A stretch of 64,000 nt of DNA from Mesorhizobium sp. BR1-1-16 (GCF_020165495.1 NZ_JAIUIE010000001.1:248001-312000), one strand, 5' to 3'; shown: positions 43,613 through 54,222, counted from the first letter of the stretch. The notes: a model not told the origin generated them from the letters alone. Translations and numbers: made by a program.

Positions 43613-45772
43613 TCAGTCGGCGGGCCGCGCCTGCGCATAGCCGAGGCGGTCATTGAGGCGCTCGAGGAGATCAGCCGCGGCGTCCGTGATGACGGTGCCA
43701 GGCGGGAAGATCGCCTCGGCCCCCGCCGCGTGCAGAGCAGCGAAGTCCTGGCCTGGGATGACGCCGCCGACGACGATCATGATATCGCCGCGCCCGGCCG
43801 CATCGAGGGCCTCTTTCAGGGCAGGGACCAGCGTGAGGTGACCCGCGGCAAGCGAGGAGACGCCGACGATATGGACGTCGCCGGCGATGGCCTCGGCGGC
43901 AGCTTCCTCGGGCGTCTGGAAAAGCGGGCCGATCTCGACATCGAAGCCGAGGTCGGCAAAGGCGGAGGCAACCACCTTCTGGCCGCGGTCATGGCCATCC
44001 TGCCCGACCTTGGCGACGAGGATGCGCGGCCTGCGGCCCTCGTTCTCCTCGAATGCTTCGGCGAGCGCACGGACATGCGCGATCGCTTCGCCTGCCGAAC
44101 TCTCGCCGGCATAGATGCCTTCGACAGCGCTCGGTGTCGCCTCGTGTCGGCCGAACACGGCTTCGAGCGCGGCGCTGATCTCCCCGACCGTCGCGCCGGC
44201 ACGGGCGGCTTCGATCGAGAACGCGAGCAGATTGCCGTTTCCGCGCGCGGCCTCGGTGAGCGCCAAAAGCGCTTGTGACGTCGCCGTGTTGTCCCGCTCC
44301 CGCTTCAACCGCGCCAGCTTTTCCAACTGCGCGGCCCGCACCGCGGAGTTGTCGATTTTCAGCACGTCGACCGTCGCCTCATCCTCCCGGCGATAGGTGT
44401 TGATGCCCACGACGGTCTGGTCGCCGGCGTCGATGCGCGCCTGCGCCCGCGCTGCGGCTTCCTCGATCCGGCGCTTCGGAATTCCGGCGGCGATCGCCTT
44501 CGCCATGCCGCCGAGAGCATCGACCTCGGCGATATGCGCCATCGCCCGCGCCGCGAGATTCGCCGTCAGGGTCTCGACGAAATGCGACCCGCCCCAAGGA
44601 TCGATGAAGCGCGTGATGCCGCTTTCCAGCTGCAGGATGAGCTGCGTGTTGCGGGCGATGCGGGCCGATGCGTCCGTCGGCAGCGCGAGGGCTTCGTCGA
44701 AGGCATTGGTGTGCAGCGACTGCGTGCCGCCCTCCGTTGCCGCCATAGCCTCGACGGCCGTGCGGATGATGTTGTTGGCGACGTCCTGCGCCGTGAGCGA
44801 CCAGCCGGATGTCTGGCAATGTGCCCGGAGGGCGAGCGACTTTGCACGCTTCGGTGCGAAGCGTTCGGCGACGAGGCGGGACCACAGCATGCGCGCGGCG
44901 CGCAACTTGGCGATCTCCATGAAGAAATCGGTGCCGATGGCCCAGAAGAAGGAGATGCGCGGGGCGAAATCGTCGACATCGAGGCCGGCGGCAACCCCGG
45001 CGGCGATATAGTCGAGCCCATCGGCGAGCGTATAGGCTAGCTCCAGATCGGCCGTCGCGCCGGCCTCCTGCATATGATAGCCCGACACCGAGATCGAGTT
45101 GAACTTCGGCATCTCGCGCGAGGTATAGGCAAAGATATCCGAGACGATCCGCATCGAAGGCTCGGGCGGATAGATATAGGTGTTGCGGACCATGAACTCC
45201 TTGAGGATGTCGTTCTGGATCGTGCCCTGAAGCTGGTCTGGCCGGACGCCCTGTTCTTCCGCCGCGACGATGTAGAGCGCGAGGATCGGCAGCACGGCGC
45301 CGTTCATCGTCATTGACACGCTCATCTTGTCGAGCGGAATTCCATCGAAGAGCTGCCGCATGTCGAGGATCGAATCGATCGCGACGCCGGCCATGCCGAC
45401 ATCGCCGGCGACGCGCGGATGATCGCTGTCATAGCCGCGATGCGTCGCGAGATCGAAGGCCACCGATAGGCCCTTCTGCCCGCCGGCAAGGTTGCGGCGA
45501 TAAAAGGCGTTGGAGGCCTCGGCGGTCGAGAAGCCGGCATATTGGCGGATCGTCCAGGGCTGCTGGACATACATCGTCGGATAGGGACCGCGCGTGAACG
45601 GCGGCAGGCCGGGCATGGTCTCGGCAAAACTGGCCGCAGCGCGTTCGGCGGGGCCGTAGCTGTCGTGAATGGCGATCCCTTCGGCCGTCACGGCGGGCGG
45701 CGTTGCGGTGCCGCTGTCGTCGAGAGGTTCGACAGCGAACGGAATGGCGGTGAAATCGGGAAGGGAAATCAT
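43613..45772 (-). CDS. scpA: Methylmalonyl-CoA mutase large subunit
   Basis: A 719-residue cobalamin-dependent mutase converting methylmalonyl-CoA and succinyl-CoA, the last step of propionyl-CoA use. The N-terminal TIM barrel binds CoA ([57 protein letters not shown]). The C-terminal B12-binding domain (about 585-715) has the DxHxxG motif in [14 protein letters not shown] and [23 protein letters not shown]. It is full length. Its start overlaps the stop of the small-subunit gene by 4 nt. Confidence 0.93.
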   Translation of the reverse strand: MISLPDFTAIPFAVEPLDDSGTATPPAVTAEGIAIHDSYGPAERAAASFAETMPGLPPFTRGPYPTMYVQQPWTIRQYAGFSTAEASNAFYRRNLAGGQKGLSVAFDLATHRGYDSDHPRVAGDVGMAGVAIDSILDMRQLFDGIPLDKMSVSMTMNGAVLPILALYIVAAEEQGVRPDQLQGTIQNDILKEFMVRNTYIYPPEPSMRIVSDIFAYTSREMPKFNSISVSGYHMQEAGATADLELAYTLADGLDYIAAGVAAGLDVDDFAPRISFFWAIGTDFFMEIAKLRAARMLWSRLVAERFAPKRAKSLALRAHCQTSGWSLTAQDVANNIIRTAVEAMAATEGGTQSLHTNAFDEALALPTDASARIARNTQLILQLESGITRFIDPWGGSHFVETLTANLAARAMAHIAEVDALGGMAKAIAAGIPKRRIEEAAARAQARIDAGDQTVVGINTYRREDEATVDVLKIDNSAVRAAQLEKLARLKRERDNTATSQALLALTEAARGNGNLLAFSIEAARAGATVGEISAALEAVFGRHEATPSAVEGIYAGESSAGEAIAHVRALAEAFEENEGRRPRILVAKVGQDGHDRGQKVVASAFADLGFDVEIGPLFQTPEEAAAEAIAGDVHIVGVSSLAAGHLTLVPALKEALDAAGRGDIMIVVGGVIPGQDFAALHAAGAEAIFPPGTVITDAAADLLERLNDRLGYAQARPAD

Positions 45773-47148
45773 GAGGCGGCGCCTTCGAACGGCGCCGATG
45801 TCCGCCGGGGATGCAGCCCCGCCGTTTGGCCGCCTTCGCCCGCGATCGGCGGTTCTGGCCTCCCAGCACCTTCAGCGCGGAAATGCGTGACGCCGACGAT
45901 GCCGCGTTCGCCGGATGCGAGCGCCGTCTGCCGCGCCTCGGCGGCTTCCGCCACGTCGGCCTGCAGCCGCTCCCATGCGCTTGATTGGAACAGGCCGCCG
46001 TCGCGTTCGATCATCTGGAAGCGTCGCCATCCTTCCTCGGCAAGTGCCTCCGTCAACGCTTCGATCGTGCCCGAGCCGGCACCGGGATCGGCGACCCTTG
46101 CGAGCCTCGCTTCCTCAATCAGGACGGCCTGCGTCGTCAGCGCGAGCCGCTCGGCTTCGACATCATGCGGTTCGACCGCCGCGGTGAACGGGAGCACGGT
46201 GAGAGAGTCCGCGCCGCCAAGGCCGGCGGCAAGCGCGGCAATGGTCGTCCGGATCAGATTGGAATTCATGTCCTCGGCGGCCAGCATGCGCCAACTCGTT
46301 TCGGCATGCAGCGCGAGGCGCTGCCGTGGCAGGCCGCCGGCCGCGAACAGGCGGGCGTGCAACAGCCGGATTGCGCGGAATTTGGCGATGGTGACGAACT
46401 GGTCTTCATCGGCCGCGAGCGCAACATCGATCGCACGGGCGGCGACGTCTTCGGACGTGCCGCAGTCGAGTAGTGCGCGGAGTTGTGCCAGCAGCGCGGC
46501 GAGGGCATAGCCGAGCTCCATCGAGGGCGTACCGCCGGCGGCATGGACGAGGCGCGCGTCGGCGCAGGCGAAGGGCCCACCATAGCCGCGCGCGGCAAGG
46601 CGGGTGACCAGCGCTGCAAATGCCGGCATGTCCGCGGCATCGGACCGGCCGGATATAGGGGCGGTGATCGGGTCCAGACCGAACGCGATCATCAGCAATT
46701 GCGGATCCAGCCGACCGTCAGCGACCGCAGCGTCGACTGCGTTGGCCAAAGCCTCTCCATCCGACCCCCCCGACAGGCGCCAATGGCCGCGATCGAGCGG
46801 CGCATCTGCCAAGAGCGCCGCAAGGGCAGCCGGCGACAGGCCGTCGCCATAGTCCGCTGCCGACCCCGCCGAGACGACTTCGAACCCGTCGGCTCCGGTC
46901 GCAAGTGCGGATGCGATGGTTGTGGCGTCGGTTCCACGCCCGAGCCGCTGCAACCGCGTCCACGCTCTGCCGCTGCGCGACCAGAGCGGCGGCCTGTCTA
47001 CCGCGGGAAGGAGGGGATCGATCGCGATTCCGGGTTCGATCTTTGCCGCCAATGTCGAAAGCGGCTGTCCGGCCAGCGATTTTTGGGCGAGCCGCTGCCA
47101 GTCGGCTTCACTCGGCGCCGGCCAAGGTCCGGCCGGATGATCCTGCAT
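45769..47148 (-). CDS. Methylmalonyl-CoA mutase small subunit (short form)
   Basis: A 459-residue mutase-barrel protein encoded upstream of and coupled to scpA by ATGA. It shows barrel-like similarity ([72 protein letters not shown]) without the catalytic set, as expected for the non-catalytic MutA-type subunit. It ends shortly after [12 protein letters not shown] and lacks the ~150-residue cobalamin-domain remnant of classical small subunits (about 600+ residues). No frameshift continuation is seen in the 3' flank, which is already the scpA gene, so the short form looks genuine. Confidence 0.8.
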   Translation of the reverse strand: MQDHPAGPWPAPSEADWQRLAQKSLAGQPLSTLAAKIEPGIAIDPLLPAVDRPPLWSRSGRAWTRLQRLGRGTDATTIASALATGADGFEVVSAGSAADYGDGLSPAALAALLADAPLDRGHWRLSGGSDGEALANAVDAAVADGRLDPQLLMIAFGLDPITAPISGRSDAADMPAFAALVTRLAARGYGGPFACADARLVHAAGGTPSMELGYALAALLAQLRALLDCGTSEDVAARAIDVALAADEDQFVTIAKFRAIRLLHARLFAAGGLPRQRLALHAETSWRMLAAEDMNSNLIRTTIAALAAGLGGADSLTVLPFTAAVEPHDVEAERLALTTQAVLIEEARLARVADPGAGSGTIEALTEALAEEGWRRFQMIERDGGLFQSSAWERLQADVAEAAEARQTALASGERGIVGVTHFRAEGAGRPEPPIAGEGGQTAGLHPRRTSAPFEGAAS

Positions 47149-47254
47149 GGCCTGCTCCTGCGTTCGGTCCCGAACGCTGTGTCGCGCCGCTATAAAGCTG
47201 CGACGCGTTCAGCCTGGAGGGGTGGCGCGATCGATGCGATCGCGGACCACGCCC

Positions 47255-47662
47255 TCAATAGGTCATGACGGCCGGCAGTGTCTTGGCCTGCTCTATCCAG
47301 TCCGCTACCTGCGTCTCCGAAGGTAGCTGGCGCACGAGCTTACGCGTCGCGTTCACTTCCGCCATCTTCGCCGTCAGATTATCGGCGCGACGCTGCTTCA
47401 ACTCCTTGATTGTATCGACGCCGGATGCCTCCAGAAGATCAGAAAACTCTTCCGCGACGCCCTTGAGGCGCATGAGGTCGGCCTTGTTTGTCCAACCAAG
47501 GATCTTCGTCTCGTCGATGCCGGTGGTGGTAGCGAGTGCCTTGCGGCCCTTTGGATCCTTCCCCGCTTCAAGCAATTGGTCGGTCGACTTGATGCCGGCA
47601 GCGCCGAGCTTCTCGGCGAATGTCTTGCCGATGCCCTCGATGTCGATGATCGGATAGCTCAC
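47255..47662 (-). CDS. DUF4332 helix-hairpin-helix protein
   Basis: A 135-residue protein of the DUF4332 family, made of two helix-hairpin-helix-like repeats: IDIEGIGKTFAEKLGAAGIKSTDQLLEAG and LMRLKGVAEEFSDLLEASGVDTIKELKQR. The IEGIGxxxAxKL pattern is that of DNA-binding or ribosomal S13-like HhH units, so nucleic-acid binding is plausible but untested. The start is GTG 47662 with GGGAGG 5 nt before it. It diverges from the HerA-like ATPase gene. Confidence 0.8.
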   Translation of the reverse strand: MSYPIIDIEGIGKTFAEKLGAAGIKSTDQLLEAGKDPKGRKALATTTGIDETKILGWTNKADLMRLKGVAEEFSDLLEASGVDTIKELKQRRADNLTAKMAEVNATRKLVRQLPSETQVADWIEQAKTLPAVMTY

Positions 47663-47820
47663 ACATGCCTCCCTCAGCAGCAGGCCGACGGAACGCGGCC
47701 ATTGCGGATGTTCGCGCCATGCGGCGCGGAAGGCAATATGATGGCGTCGCTTGATTTCGTGCCGCCAAATCGCGACCTTGCCGGTTCGCAGGAAAGCGCC
47801 AATTGCCCGGAGACGCCTCG

Positions 47821-49413
47821 ATGCCCCTTCTCGAACCCGACAAGATCTTCATGGGCGCGAGCGAAAAGCCGGAATATCTGCTGCTGCCGCTCGCCAACCG
47901 CCATGGGCTGGTCACGGGCGCGACCGGCACGGGGAAGACCGTGACACTGCAGGTGCTGGCGCAAGGGTTTTCGGACGCCGGCGTCCCGGTCTTCTGCGCC
48001 GATATCAAGGGTGACCTCTCCGGCATCGCCAAGGCCGGTACCGCCAAGGATTCGATGCTGAAGCGGGCCGACGAAATCGGCTTCAAGGACGAATATCGAT
48101 TCGCTGCCTGCCCGGCGGTGTTCTGGGATCTCTTCGGCAAACAGGGCCATCCGATCCGCACGACCGTGAGCGAGATGGGACCCTTGCTGCTTTCGCGGCT
48201 GATGGGGCTCAACGACACGCAGGAGGGCGTGCTCAACATCGCCTTCCGCATGGCCGATGAGAACGGCCTGCTGCTGCTCGATCTCAAGGATTTGAGGGCG
48301 ATGCTTGGCTTCCTCTCGGACAATGCCGCCGCGGCCTCCCGTTACGGCAATGTCGCGAAGACTTCGGTCGGCGCCATCCAGCGCCAGCTGCTGATCCTTG
48401 AGAATCAGGGCGGCGACGCCTTCTTCGGCGAGCCGGCGCTTGCCATCGCCGACATCATGCGCACGACGATCGACGGGCGCGGCGTCGTCAACGTACTGGC
48501 GGCCGACAAGTTGATGGCCGCGCCGCAGCTTTATGCGACCTTCCTGCTCTGGCTGATGTCGGAGCTGTTCGAAGTGCTGCCCGAAGTCGGCGACCCGGAG
48601 AAGCCGCGGCTCGTCTTCTTCTTCGACGAGGCGCATCTCCTCTTCGACGATGCACCGAAAGCGTTGCTGGCGCGGATCGAGCAGGTCGTGCGGCTGATCC
48701 GCTCGAAGGGCGTCGGCATCTATTTCGTCAGCCAGAACCCGCTCGATGTGCCGGATACCGTGCTTGGCCAGCTCGGCAATCGCGTGCAGCACGCGCTGCG
48801 CGCCTATACGCCGCGCGATCAGAAGGCGGTGAAAGTCGCTGCTGAGACCTTCCGGCCCAATCCAGCCTTCAGCACCATGGAAGCGATCACGCAGCTTGGC
48901 GTCGGTGAAGCTCTCGTCTCGACGCTGGAGCCGAAGGGCGTGCCGAGCATCGTCGAGCGGACGATGATCCGTCCGCCATCCTCGCAGCTTGGCCCGATCA
49001 CCGACGAGGAGCGCCGGCAGATCATCGCCGCGAGCCCGATCGGCATCGCCTATGACAAGACGGTGGACCGCGAGTCGGCCTATGAGGTGCTCGGTCGCCA
49101 GGCCGGGGAACTGACGACGACAGCGCCTGCCCCCGTGCCAGCTGGAACGGATCCCGCCGCGCCACCTGCGCCCGCGCCTGCCGGCGGTATCGATCTCGGC
49201 GGCATTCTCGGCGGGCTTCTCGGGACCAATACCCGTCGCGGCGAGCGGCTGACGGCGACCCAGCGCGTTGCCCGGGAAGTGACGCGCACCGTAACCAACC
49301 GCGTCGCCGGACAGGTGGCGGCCGATATCGGCAAGAGCATCGGCGGTTCCATGGGCTCCTCGGTCGGCCGTGCCATTGTCCGCGGCATGCTCGGCGGCAT
49401 CCTGAGGCGGTGA
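47821..49413 (+). CDS. HerA-like ATPase, DUF853/YjgR family
   Basis: A 530-residue FtsK/HerA-class ATPase. Walker A is GATGTGKT (about 34-41), with [13 protein letters not shown], and Walker [16 protein letters not shown], followed by [40 protein letters not shown] Pro/Ala-rich linker (about 433-460) leads to a Gly-rich amphipathic C-terminus ([14 protein letters not shown] and [32 protein letters not shown]) that is typical of this family and may contact membranes. Its cellular role is not established. ATG 47821 is chosen (GGAG 8 nt upstream) over TTG 47803. Confidence 0.88.
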   Translation: MPLLEPDKIFMGASEKPEYLLLPLANRHGLVTGATGTGKTVTLQVLAQGFSDAGVPVFCADIKGDLSGIAKAGTAKDSMLKRADEIGFKDEYRFAACPAVFWDLFGKQGHPIRTTVSEMGPLLLSRLMGLNDTQEGVLNIAFRMADENGLLLLDLKDLRAMLGFLSDNAAAASRYGNVAKTSVGAIQRQLLILENQGGDAFFGEPALAIADIMRTTIDGRGVVNVLAADKLMAAPQLYATFLLWLMSELFEVLPEVGDPEKPRLVFFFDEAHLLFDDAPKALLARIEQVVRLIRSKGVGIYFVSQNPLDVPDTVLGQLGNRVQHALRAYTPRDQKAVKVAAETFRPNPAFSTMEAITQLGVGEALVSTLEPKGVPSIVERTMIRPPSSQLGPITDEERRQIIAASPIGIAYDKTVDRESAYEVLGRQAGELTTTAPAPVPAGTDPAAPPAPAPAGGIDLGGILGGLLGTNTRRGERLTATQRVAREVTRTVTNRVAGQVAADIGKSIGGSMGSSVGRAIVRGMLGGILRR

Positions 49414-49500
49414 CCCAAGGCGCTGGATAAGCGCGTCCGGCACTCGCGACCCGTCGTGCTGCGCTGATCGAGTGTCTTTCCTTCGCGAAAGGCTCGGCGT

Positions 49501-49515
49501 ATGTCCTGAGGACAT
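49501..49515. promoter_or_regulatory. Inverted repeat upstream of the dipeptidase gene
   Basis: ATGTCC-TGA-GGACAT is a perfect 6+3+6 inverted repeat 29 bp before the M20 peptidase start. The half-sites are the same six bases as those at 42615-42633 but in the opposite orientation. Confidence 0.3.
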
Positions 49516-49544
49516 CAGCGCCCCCGTCCGATGGAGCCCCTGCC

Positions 49545-50942
49545 GTGACAGACCGTCTCGACGACGTCCTCGCTTATATCGATGCCGACCTCGACAAGAG
49601 CGTCGAGCGCTTGTTCCGCCTCGTCGAGATCGAGAGCATTTCGACTGACCCCGCCTATGCCGGCGCCTGCCTGCAAGCGGCGGAGTGGCTGGCCGACGCT
49701 CTAGGCGCGATCGGGTTCGAGGCGGCTGCCAGGCCGACACCGGGACATCCGATGGTCGTCGGCCGCTCAGCCGGTGGCGCAGGGCCGCATGTGCTGTTCT
49801 ACGGCCATTACGACGTCCAGCCCGTCGATCCCGTCGAGCTCTGGTCGAGCCCGCCGTTCCAGCCAAAGCTGGTGACGGCCGCGGACGGCACGAAACAGAT
49901 CGTCGGGCGCGGCACTGCCGACGACAAGGGCCAGCTCATGACCTTCATCGAGGCCTGCCGCGCCTGGAAGGCCGTGACCGGCGCGCTGCCGATCCCCGTG
50001 ACGGTACTGCTCGAAGGCGAGGAAGAATCCGGCGGGCACAATCTGGCGCCGTTTATGGCGGCCAACAGGCAGGAACTCACCGCGGACTTCGCCTTCATCT
50101 GCGACACCGGCATGTGGGATGCGAAGACCCCAGCCGTCACGACCATGCTTCGCGGCATGGTCGGCGAGGAGATCACCATCACCGCCGCCTCGCGCGACCT
50201 GCATTCCGGCATGTATGGCGGCGCCGCGCGCAATCCGATCCACGTCCTCGTCAATGTTCTCGACGGTCTTCGCGACGAAACCGGCCGCGTGACCCTTCCC
50301 GGCTTTTATGATGGCGTCGGCGAACTGCCGGAGGCGATCCGGAAGCAGTGGGAAGGCCTCGGCTTTGACGAGGCGGCGTTCCTTGGCGAGGTCGGCCTCT
50401 CGATCCCGGCCGGCGAGGCGGGGCGCAGCGTGATCGAAAAGATCTGGGCCCGGCCGACCTGCGAGGTCAACGGCATTTGGGGCGGCTATACCGGCAAGGG
50501 CTTCAAGACGGTCATCCCGTCCAAGGCGCATGCCAAGGTTTCCTTCCGCCTCGTCGACCAGCAGGACCCCGAGGCGGTCCGTGAGAGCTTTCGCGCCTAT
50601 ATCCGCTCGATGCTGCCCGCCGACTGCAGCGTCGAATTCATCGGCCATGGCGGCTCGAAGGGCGTGCGGCTTCCCTCGGACAGCCCTGCGCTCGTCAAGA
50701 CGCGCGACGCACTCAGCGCCGAATGGGGCAAGCCCTGCGTCACGATCGGCGCGGGCGGCTCGATCCCCGTCGCTGGCGATTTCAAGAACATCCTCGGGCT
50801 CGACGCCCTGATGGTTGGCTTCGGCCTCGACGACGATCGCATCCACTCGCCGAACGAGAAGTACAATCTTTCGAGCTATCATGGTGGCATCCGCTCCTGG
50901 GCGCGGATCCTCGCGGCTCTTTCAGAAGGCGCTGGCAAATGA
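49545..50942 (+). CDS. M20 family dipeptidase
   Basis: A 465-residue zinc aminoacyl-dipeptidase of the M20 family (CNDP/carnosinase-like). Metal ligands and catalytic residues are visible in order: His and Asp in FYGHYDVQP, bridging Asp in GRGTADDKGQ, catalytic Glu-Glu in LEGEEESGG, Asp in CDTGMWDA, and the distal His in LSSYHGGIRSW. A lid dimerisation domain occupies about 200-340 (ASRDLHSGMYGGAARNP). GTG 49545 is used because the nearby ATG 49531 runs into a stop. It is ATGA-coupled to the LOG-family gene. Confidence 0.92.
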   Translation: MTDRLDDVLAYIDADLDKSVERLFRLVEIESISTDPAYAGACLQAAEWLADALGAIGFEAAARPTPGHPMVVGRSAGGAGPHVLFYGHYDVQPVDPVELWSSPPFQPKLVTAADGTKQIVGRGTADDKGQLMTFIEACRAWKAVTGALPIPVTVLLEGEEESGGHNLAPFMAANRQELTADFAFICDTGMWDAKTPAVTTMLRGMVGEEITITAASRDLHSGMYGGAARNPIHVLVNVLDGLRDETGRVTLPGFYDGVGELPEAIRKQWEGLGFDEAAFLGEVGLSIPAGEAGRSVIEKIWARPTCEVNGIWGGYTGKGFKTVIPSKAHAKVSFRLVDQQDPEAVRESFRAYIRSMLPADCSVEFIGHGGSKGVRLPSDSPALVKTRDALSAEWGKPCVTIGAGGSIPVAGDFKNILGLDALMVGFGLDDDRIHSPNEKYNLSSYHGGIRSWARILAALSEGAGK

Positions 50943-51517
50943 GGCTCTGCGTCTTCTGCGGCTCCAATGAAGGGTTCCGCCCGGAATACCGTAACGCTGC
51001 AGTCGCGCTCGGCCAGACCATCGCCGCGCATGATTCGGCGCTCATCTATGGCGGTTCCAAGGTCGGGCTGATGGGGGCTGTGGCCGATGCGGTTCTCGCC
51101 GCAGGTGGCACGGTGATCGGCATCATTCCGCAGGCGCTGGTCGACAAGGAGGTCGCCCATCACGGCCTGACCGAGCTCCACGTCGTCGGCTCGATGCATG
51201 AGCGCAAGGCCAAGATGGCTGACATGGCCGAGGGCTTCGTCGCGCTGCCGGGCGGGATCGGGACGCTGGAGGAACTGTTCGAGATCTGGACCTGGGCGCA
51301 GCTCGGCTATCACGGCAAACCGGTTGGTGTGCTCGATATCGCCGGCTTCTATGGCAAGCTGCTCGCCTTCCTCGATCATCAGGCGGAGGAAGGCTTCATG
51401 CGGCGGGAGCATCGCGACATGCTGATCGTCGAGAATGATCCGGAGCAGTTGATCCAGCGCTATCGCAACTATCAGCCGCCGCAGATCACCAAATGGATCA
51501 AGTCTGGCCAGCGCTGA
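50939..51517 (+). CDS. LOG family nucleotide 5'-monophosphate phosphoribohydrolase
   Basis: A 192-residue Rossmann-like enzyme of the TIGR00730/LOG family, which removes ribose 5-phosphate from AMP or cytokinin nucleotides. The family motifs are YGGSKVGLMG (about 38-47) and PGGIGTLEE (about 104-112), with MHERKAKM before it. In bacteria without plant association its role is generally nucleotide clean-up. ATG 50939 overlaps the dipeptidase stop. Confidence 0.9.
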   Translation: MRLCVFCGSNEGFRPEYRNAAVALGQTIAAHDSALIYGGSKVGLMGAVADAVLAAGGTVIGIIPQALVDKEVAHHGLTELHVVGSMHERKAKMADMAEGFVALPGGIGTLEELFEIWTWAQLGYHGKPVGVLDIAGFYGKLLAFLDHQAEEGFMRREHRDMLIVENDPEQLIQRYRNYQPPQITKWIKSGQR

Positions 51518-51520
51518 GGA

Positions 51521-52744
51521 TCAACTGACCAGTCGTCGCGCCCGCTCGTCGAGATAGGCGCGAATGGCCGGGTCTTCCGCCAATGCGATGGCGCTTCGAA
51601 AGGCCTCGACGGCCTCGTCGACGCGGCCCGCCTGGGCCAGAAGTTCGGCATGCGCGGCATGATAGGGCTGGTAGCCCGCGACTCGCTCAGGCTCAAGTTC
51701 GGCGAGGAGAGCGAGACCGGCGGTCGCGCCCTCCGCATCCGCGACTGCAACAGCGCGCGCGACGGCGACGCCGATGCGCGGCGCACGCCGCCAAAGTTCT
51801 TCATGCAGCAGCGCGATCATCGCGGCGTCGGGCCGGCCGATCAGCCGCATCCCCGTGAGCGCCGACTGGATCGCCGCTTCGATCTGGAACCGCCCCGGCG
51901 TATCCAGCGCCGCGGCACGCCCCAGCATGAGCTCGGCCTCGGCGAGCATCTCGCGCGACCAGAGCGCTGTATCCTGCTCGGAGAGCGGCACATAGCGGCC
52001 GTCCGGTGCGCGTCTGGCCGGGCGCCGCGCCTCGCAATAAAGCATCAGCGCCAGAAGGCCGAGCGGCTCCGCATCGCCGGGCATCAGCGCAGCGAGAACC
52101 CGCCCGAGCCAGATCGCCTCGGTGGCAAGGCTCGGCGCGCGGGCGCCGGCGCCGCCGGCGATCTCGTCCCATCCGCTGCCGTAGGCGGCATACACAGCCT
52201 CGATAACGCTGGCTAGCCGCGCCGGCAGTTCGGTCCGCTCGGGGACGGCAAAGGGAATGCCGGCATCGCGGATCTTCGCCTTGGCGCGCACCAGCCGTTG
52301 GCCCATGGTCGCCGCCGGCACCAGGAACGCGGCGCCGATCCTGCTGGCGTCGAGGCCGAGGACGGTCTGCAGCATCAAAGGCGCGCGGATCGCCTCGTCG
52401 ATCGCCGGATGGGCGCAGACGAACATCAGCTTCAGCCGCTCGTCGGGATAATGCGGCGCCATCGGATCTGTCTCCTCGGCGAGCGCCGATAACAGCAGCA
52501 GCGAGCGCTCCAGGGCCGCGTCGGCCGTTCGCTTGCGGAGCCGGTCGGTGATACGTCGCCGCGCGACGGCGACGAGCCACGCCTCGGGCGCATCGGGAAC
52601 CCCGCTCTCGGGCCAGCGCTGCAGCGCCGCCACGACGGCATCGGCGAGCGCATCCTCGGCAGCCGCGATGTCACGGCCGCGGCTGGCGAGGATCGCGACC
52701 AGCCGGCCGAAACTGTCGCGAACGGCCTGCTCGACAGGTTGCAA
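51521..52744 (-). CDS. ECF42-type sigma factor with C-terminal DUF6596 domain
   Basis: A 407-residue protein with sigma region 2 (about 5-75, FGRLVAILASRGRDIAAAEDALADAVVAALQRWPESGVPDAPEAWLVAVARRRITDRLRKR) and region 4 (about 110-165). A long C-terminal helical extension (about 180-407), rich in Ala and TPR-like (YQPYHAAHAELLAQAGRVDEAVEAFRSAIALAEDPAIRAYL), is the mark of ECF42. These sigma factors lack an anti-sigma factor; the extension is needed for activity, and a DGPF/YciI gene is normally adjacent, as here. TTG 52744 is preceded by GGAGGG at 7 nt. Confidence 0.88.
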   Translation of the reverse strand: MQPVEQAVRDSFGRLVAILASRGRDIAAAEDALADAVVAALQRWPESGVPDAPEAWLVAVARRRITDRLRKRTADAALERSLLLLSALAEETDPMAPHYPDERLKLMFVCAHPAIDEAIRAPLMLQTVLGLDASRIGAAFLVPAATMGQRLVRAKAKIRDAGIPFAVPERTELPARLASVIEAVYAAYGSGWDEIAGGAGARAPSLATEAIWLGRVLAALMPGDAEPLGLLALMLYCEARRPARRAPDGRYVPLSEQDTALWSREMLAEAELMLGRAAALDTPGRFQIEAAIQSALTGMRLIGRPDAAMIALLHEELWRRAPRIGVAVARAVAVADAEGATAGLALLAELEPERVAGYQPYHAAHAELLAQAGRVDEAVEAFRSAIALAEDPAIRAYLDERARRLVS

Positions 52745-52813
52745 AGCGGAACCCTCCTGAAAGGCAGCCGGTCGCGCCGGGACGAACCCGGCGCGATGGC
52801 GCCTTATATCGCC

Positions 52814-53167
52814 TCACATCTCCGACGGGAGCGTTGGCCGCACCTCGACGCCCGTGGCCGCGCAGGGGGCCTTGGCCGCCCAGCCGAGGGCGGCGTCGAG
52901 ATCGGGAACATCGATCAGGAAGAAGCCGCCGAGCTGCTCCTTGGCCGCGGCGAACGGACCATCCTGGACGTGGCGCTGCCCGTCCTTGAGGCGGACCGTG
53001 GTGGCCGCCTGTGGCGCATGCAGGCCCGCCCCGCCGCGGACGACGCCGCTGGCCACGATCTCGTCGATATAGGCGCGCCAGGCGCCCCAATATGCAGAGT
53101 CGTCCTCGCGATGGTCGCGGGTCTCGAAGTTCTTCTCGGTCTCGTAGAACATGATCGCGTACTGCAT
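52814..53167 (-). CDS. YciI/DGPF domain protein
   Basis: A 117-residue dimeric alpha/beta-barrel protein of the YciI (DGPF) family. The signature QDGPFAAAKEQLGGFFLID is intact. Such genes are standard neighbours and regulon members of ECF42 sigma factors; enzymatic activity is not established. It lies 69 nt upstream of the sigma gene on the same strand, probably in one operon. Confidence 0.9.
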   Translation of the reverse strand: MQYAIMFYETEKNFETRDHREDDSAYWGAWRAYIDEIVASGVVRGGAGLHAPQAATTVRLKDGQRHVQDGPFAAAKEQLGGFFLIDVPDLDAALGWAAKAPCAATGVEVRPTLPSEM

Positions 53168-53283
53168 GACGGTCTCCGATCGGTTCGGCGCCCTGGCCGG
53201 AAGCGGGAAGATCCCCTCTTCACGGCCATGTCGGATGAGCGTCGCTCATTTCGACATCTGCAGCGCGGAAAAAATCGCCGTCT

Positions 53284-54216
53284 TCAGTCGGAGGCGGTTC
53301 GGCCATCGGATCGATCGAGGGGCGGCAGGTCTTTCAGATAAGCCGCGATGGCCGCGCGATCGGATGCGGGCAGGTGGGCGAGGTTTTCCTGGACGTCGAC
53401 CATCGTGCCGCCGACCGAGTCGAAATCAGGCGTCATGCCCGTTTCGAAGAAGTTGGCGATATCCTCGGCAGACCAATCGCCGATGCCGCCCTTGCCGCCG
53501 GTGATGTTGGGGACGAAGCCTTGCCCCGAGGGGTTGGGCGCGCCGGCCAGATGATGGGTGAAGTCCAGTCCGCCGATGGCATTGCGCGGCGTATGACACT
53601 CGTTGCAATGGCCGGGGCCCTCGACGAGATAGGCGCCGCGGTTGATCTCGTCGCTCTTGGTGGGGTCGGGCTCGAACGTCCCGCCATTGAGATAGAGGAG
53701 TTTCCAGAGGCCAAGCCCCCGGCGGATCGAGAACGGGAACGGCAGCTCGTGCGGGGGGCTGTCGGTCGCGACCGGCGGCAGCGTATCGAGATAGGCCTTG
53801 AGGTCGACGATGTCGGAGACCGGCATGCGTTGGTATGACGTATAGGGAAAGGCTGGATAAAGGTGTTCGCCGCCTGGCCCGAGCCCGCGCTTCATCGCGT
53901 TGACGAAGTCGAGCGTCGACCAGTTGCCGATGCCATGCGTCTTGTCCGGCGAGATATTCGGCGGATGGAAGGTGCCGAAGGGCGAAACGATCGGTTCGCC
54001 CCCGGCCAGAATCAGCTTGTCGTCGCCTTTGGCGCCCGGCGCGGCGTGGCAGGAGGCGCAGCCACCCGCCCAGAACAGGAGTTCGCCCTTGGCCGGATCC
54101 CCCGGGCGGTCCGGAATTTCCGCCGCCGAAAGCGGCTTCGGTTCAGTCAGCAACCAGAAGCCCGCGCCACCGACGATGGCGAGGACAATGATCGCGACGA
54201 CAAGGCGGCGGAGCAT
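53284..54216 (-). CDS. Diheme cytochrome c
   Basis: A 310-residue periplasmic cytochrome held by an N-terminal TM anchor (residues 5-23). Two covalent haem sites are visible: CASCH (53-57) and CNECH (204-208), each followed by a candidate Met ligand (YQRMPVSD near 131 and TGMTPDFD near 265). The layout matches cytochromes that accept electrons from membrane-bound dehydrogenases. It is 6 nt downstream of the cytochrome c' gene, indicating an operon. Confidence 0.9.
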   Translation of the reverse strand: MLRRLVVAIIVLAIVGGAGFWLLTEPKPLSAAEIPDRPGDPAKGELLFWAGGCASCHAAPGAKGDDKLILAGGEPIVSPFGTFHPPNISPDKTHGIGNWSTLDFVNAMKRGLGPGGEHLYPAFPYTSYQRMPVSDIVDLKAYLDTLPPVATDSPPHELPFPFSIRRGLGLWKLLYLNGGTFEPDPTKSDEINRGAYLVEGPGHCNECHTPRNAIGGLDFTHHLAGAPNPSGQGFVPNITGGKGGIGDWSAEDIANFFETGMTPDFDSVGGTMVDVQENLAHLPASDRAAIAAYLKDLPPLDRSDGRTASD

Positions 54217-54222
54217 CGGCGC

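Noticed and set aside
47674-49866. A 730-codon minus-strand frame opposite the HerA-like ATPase and the start of the dipeptidase
   Set aside because: Same codon-bias shadow; the plus-strand products show intact Walker and metal-ligand motifs, while this frame shows none.
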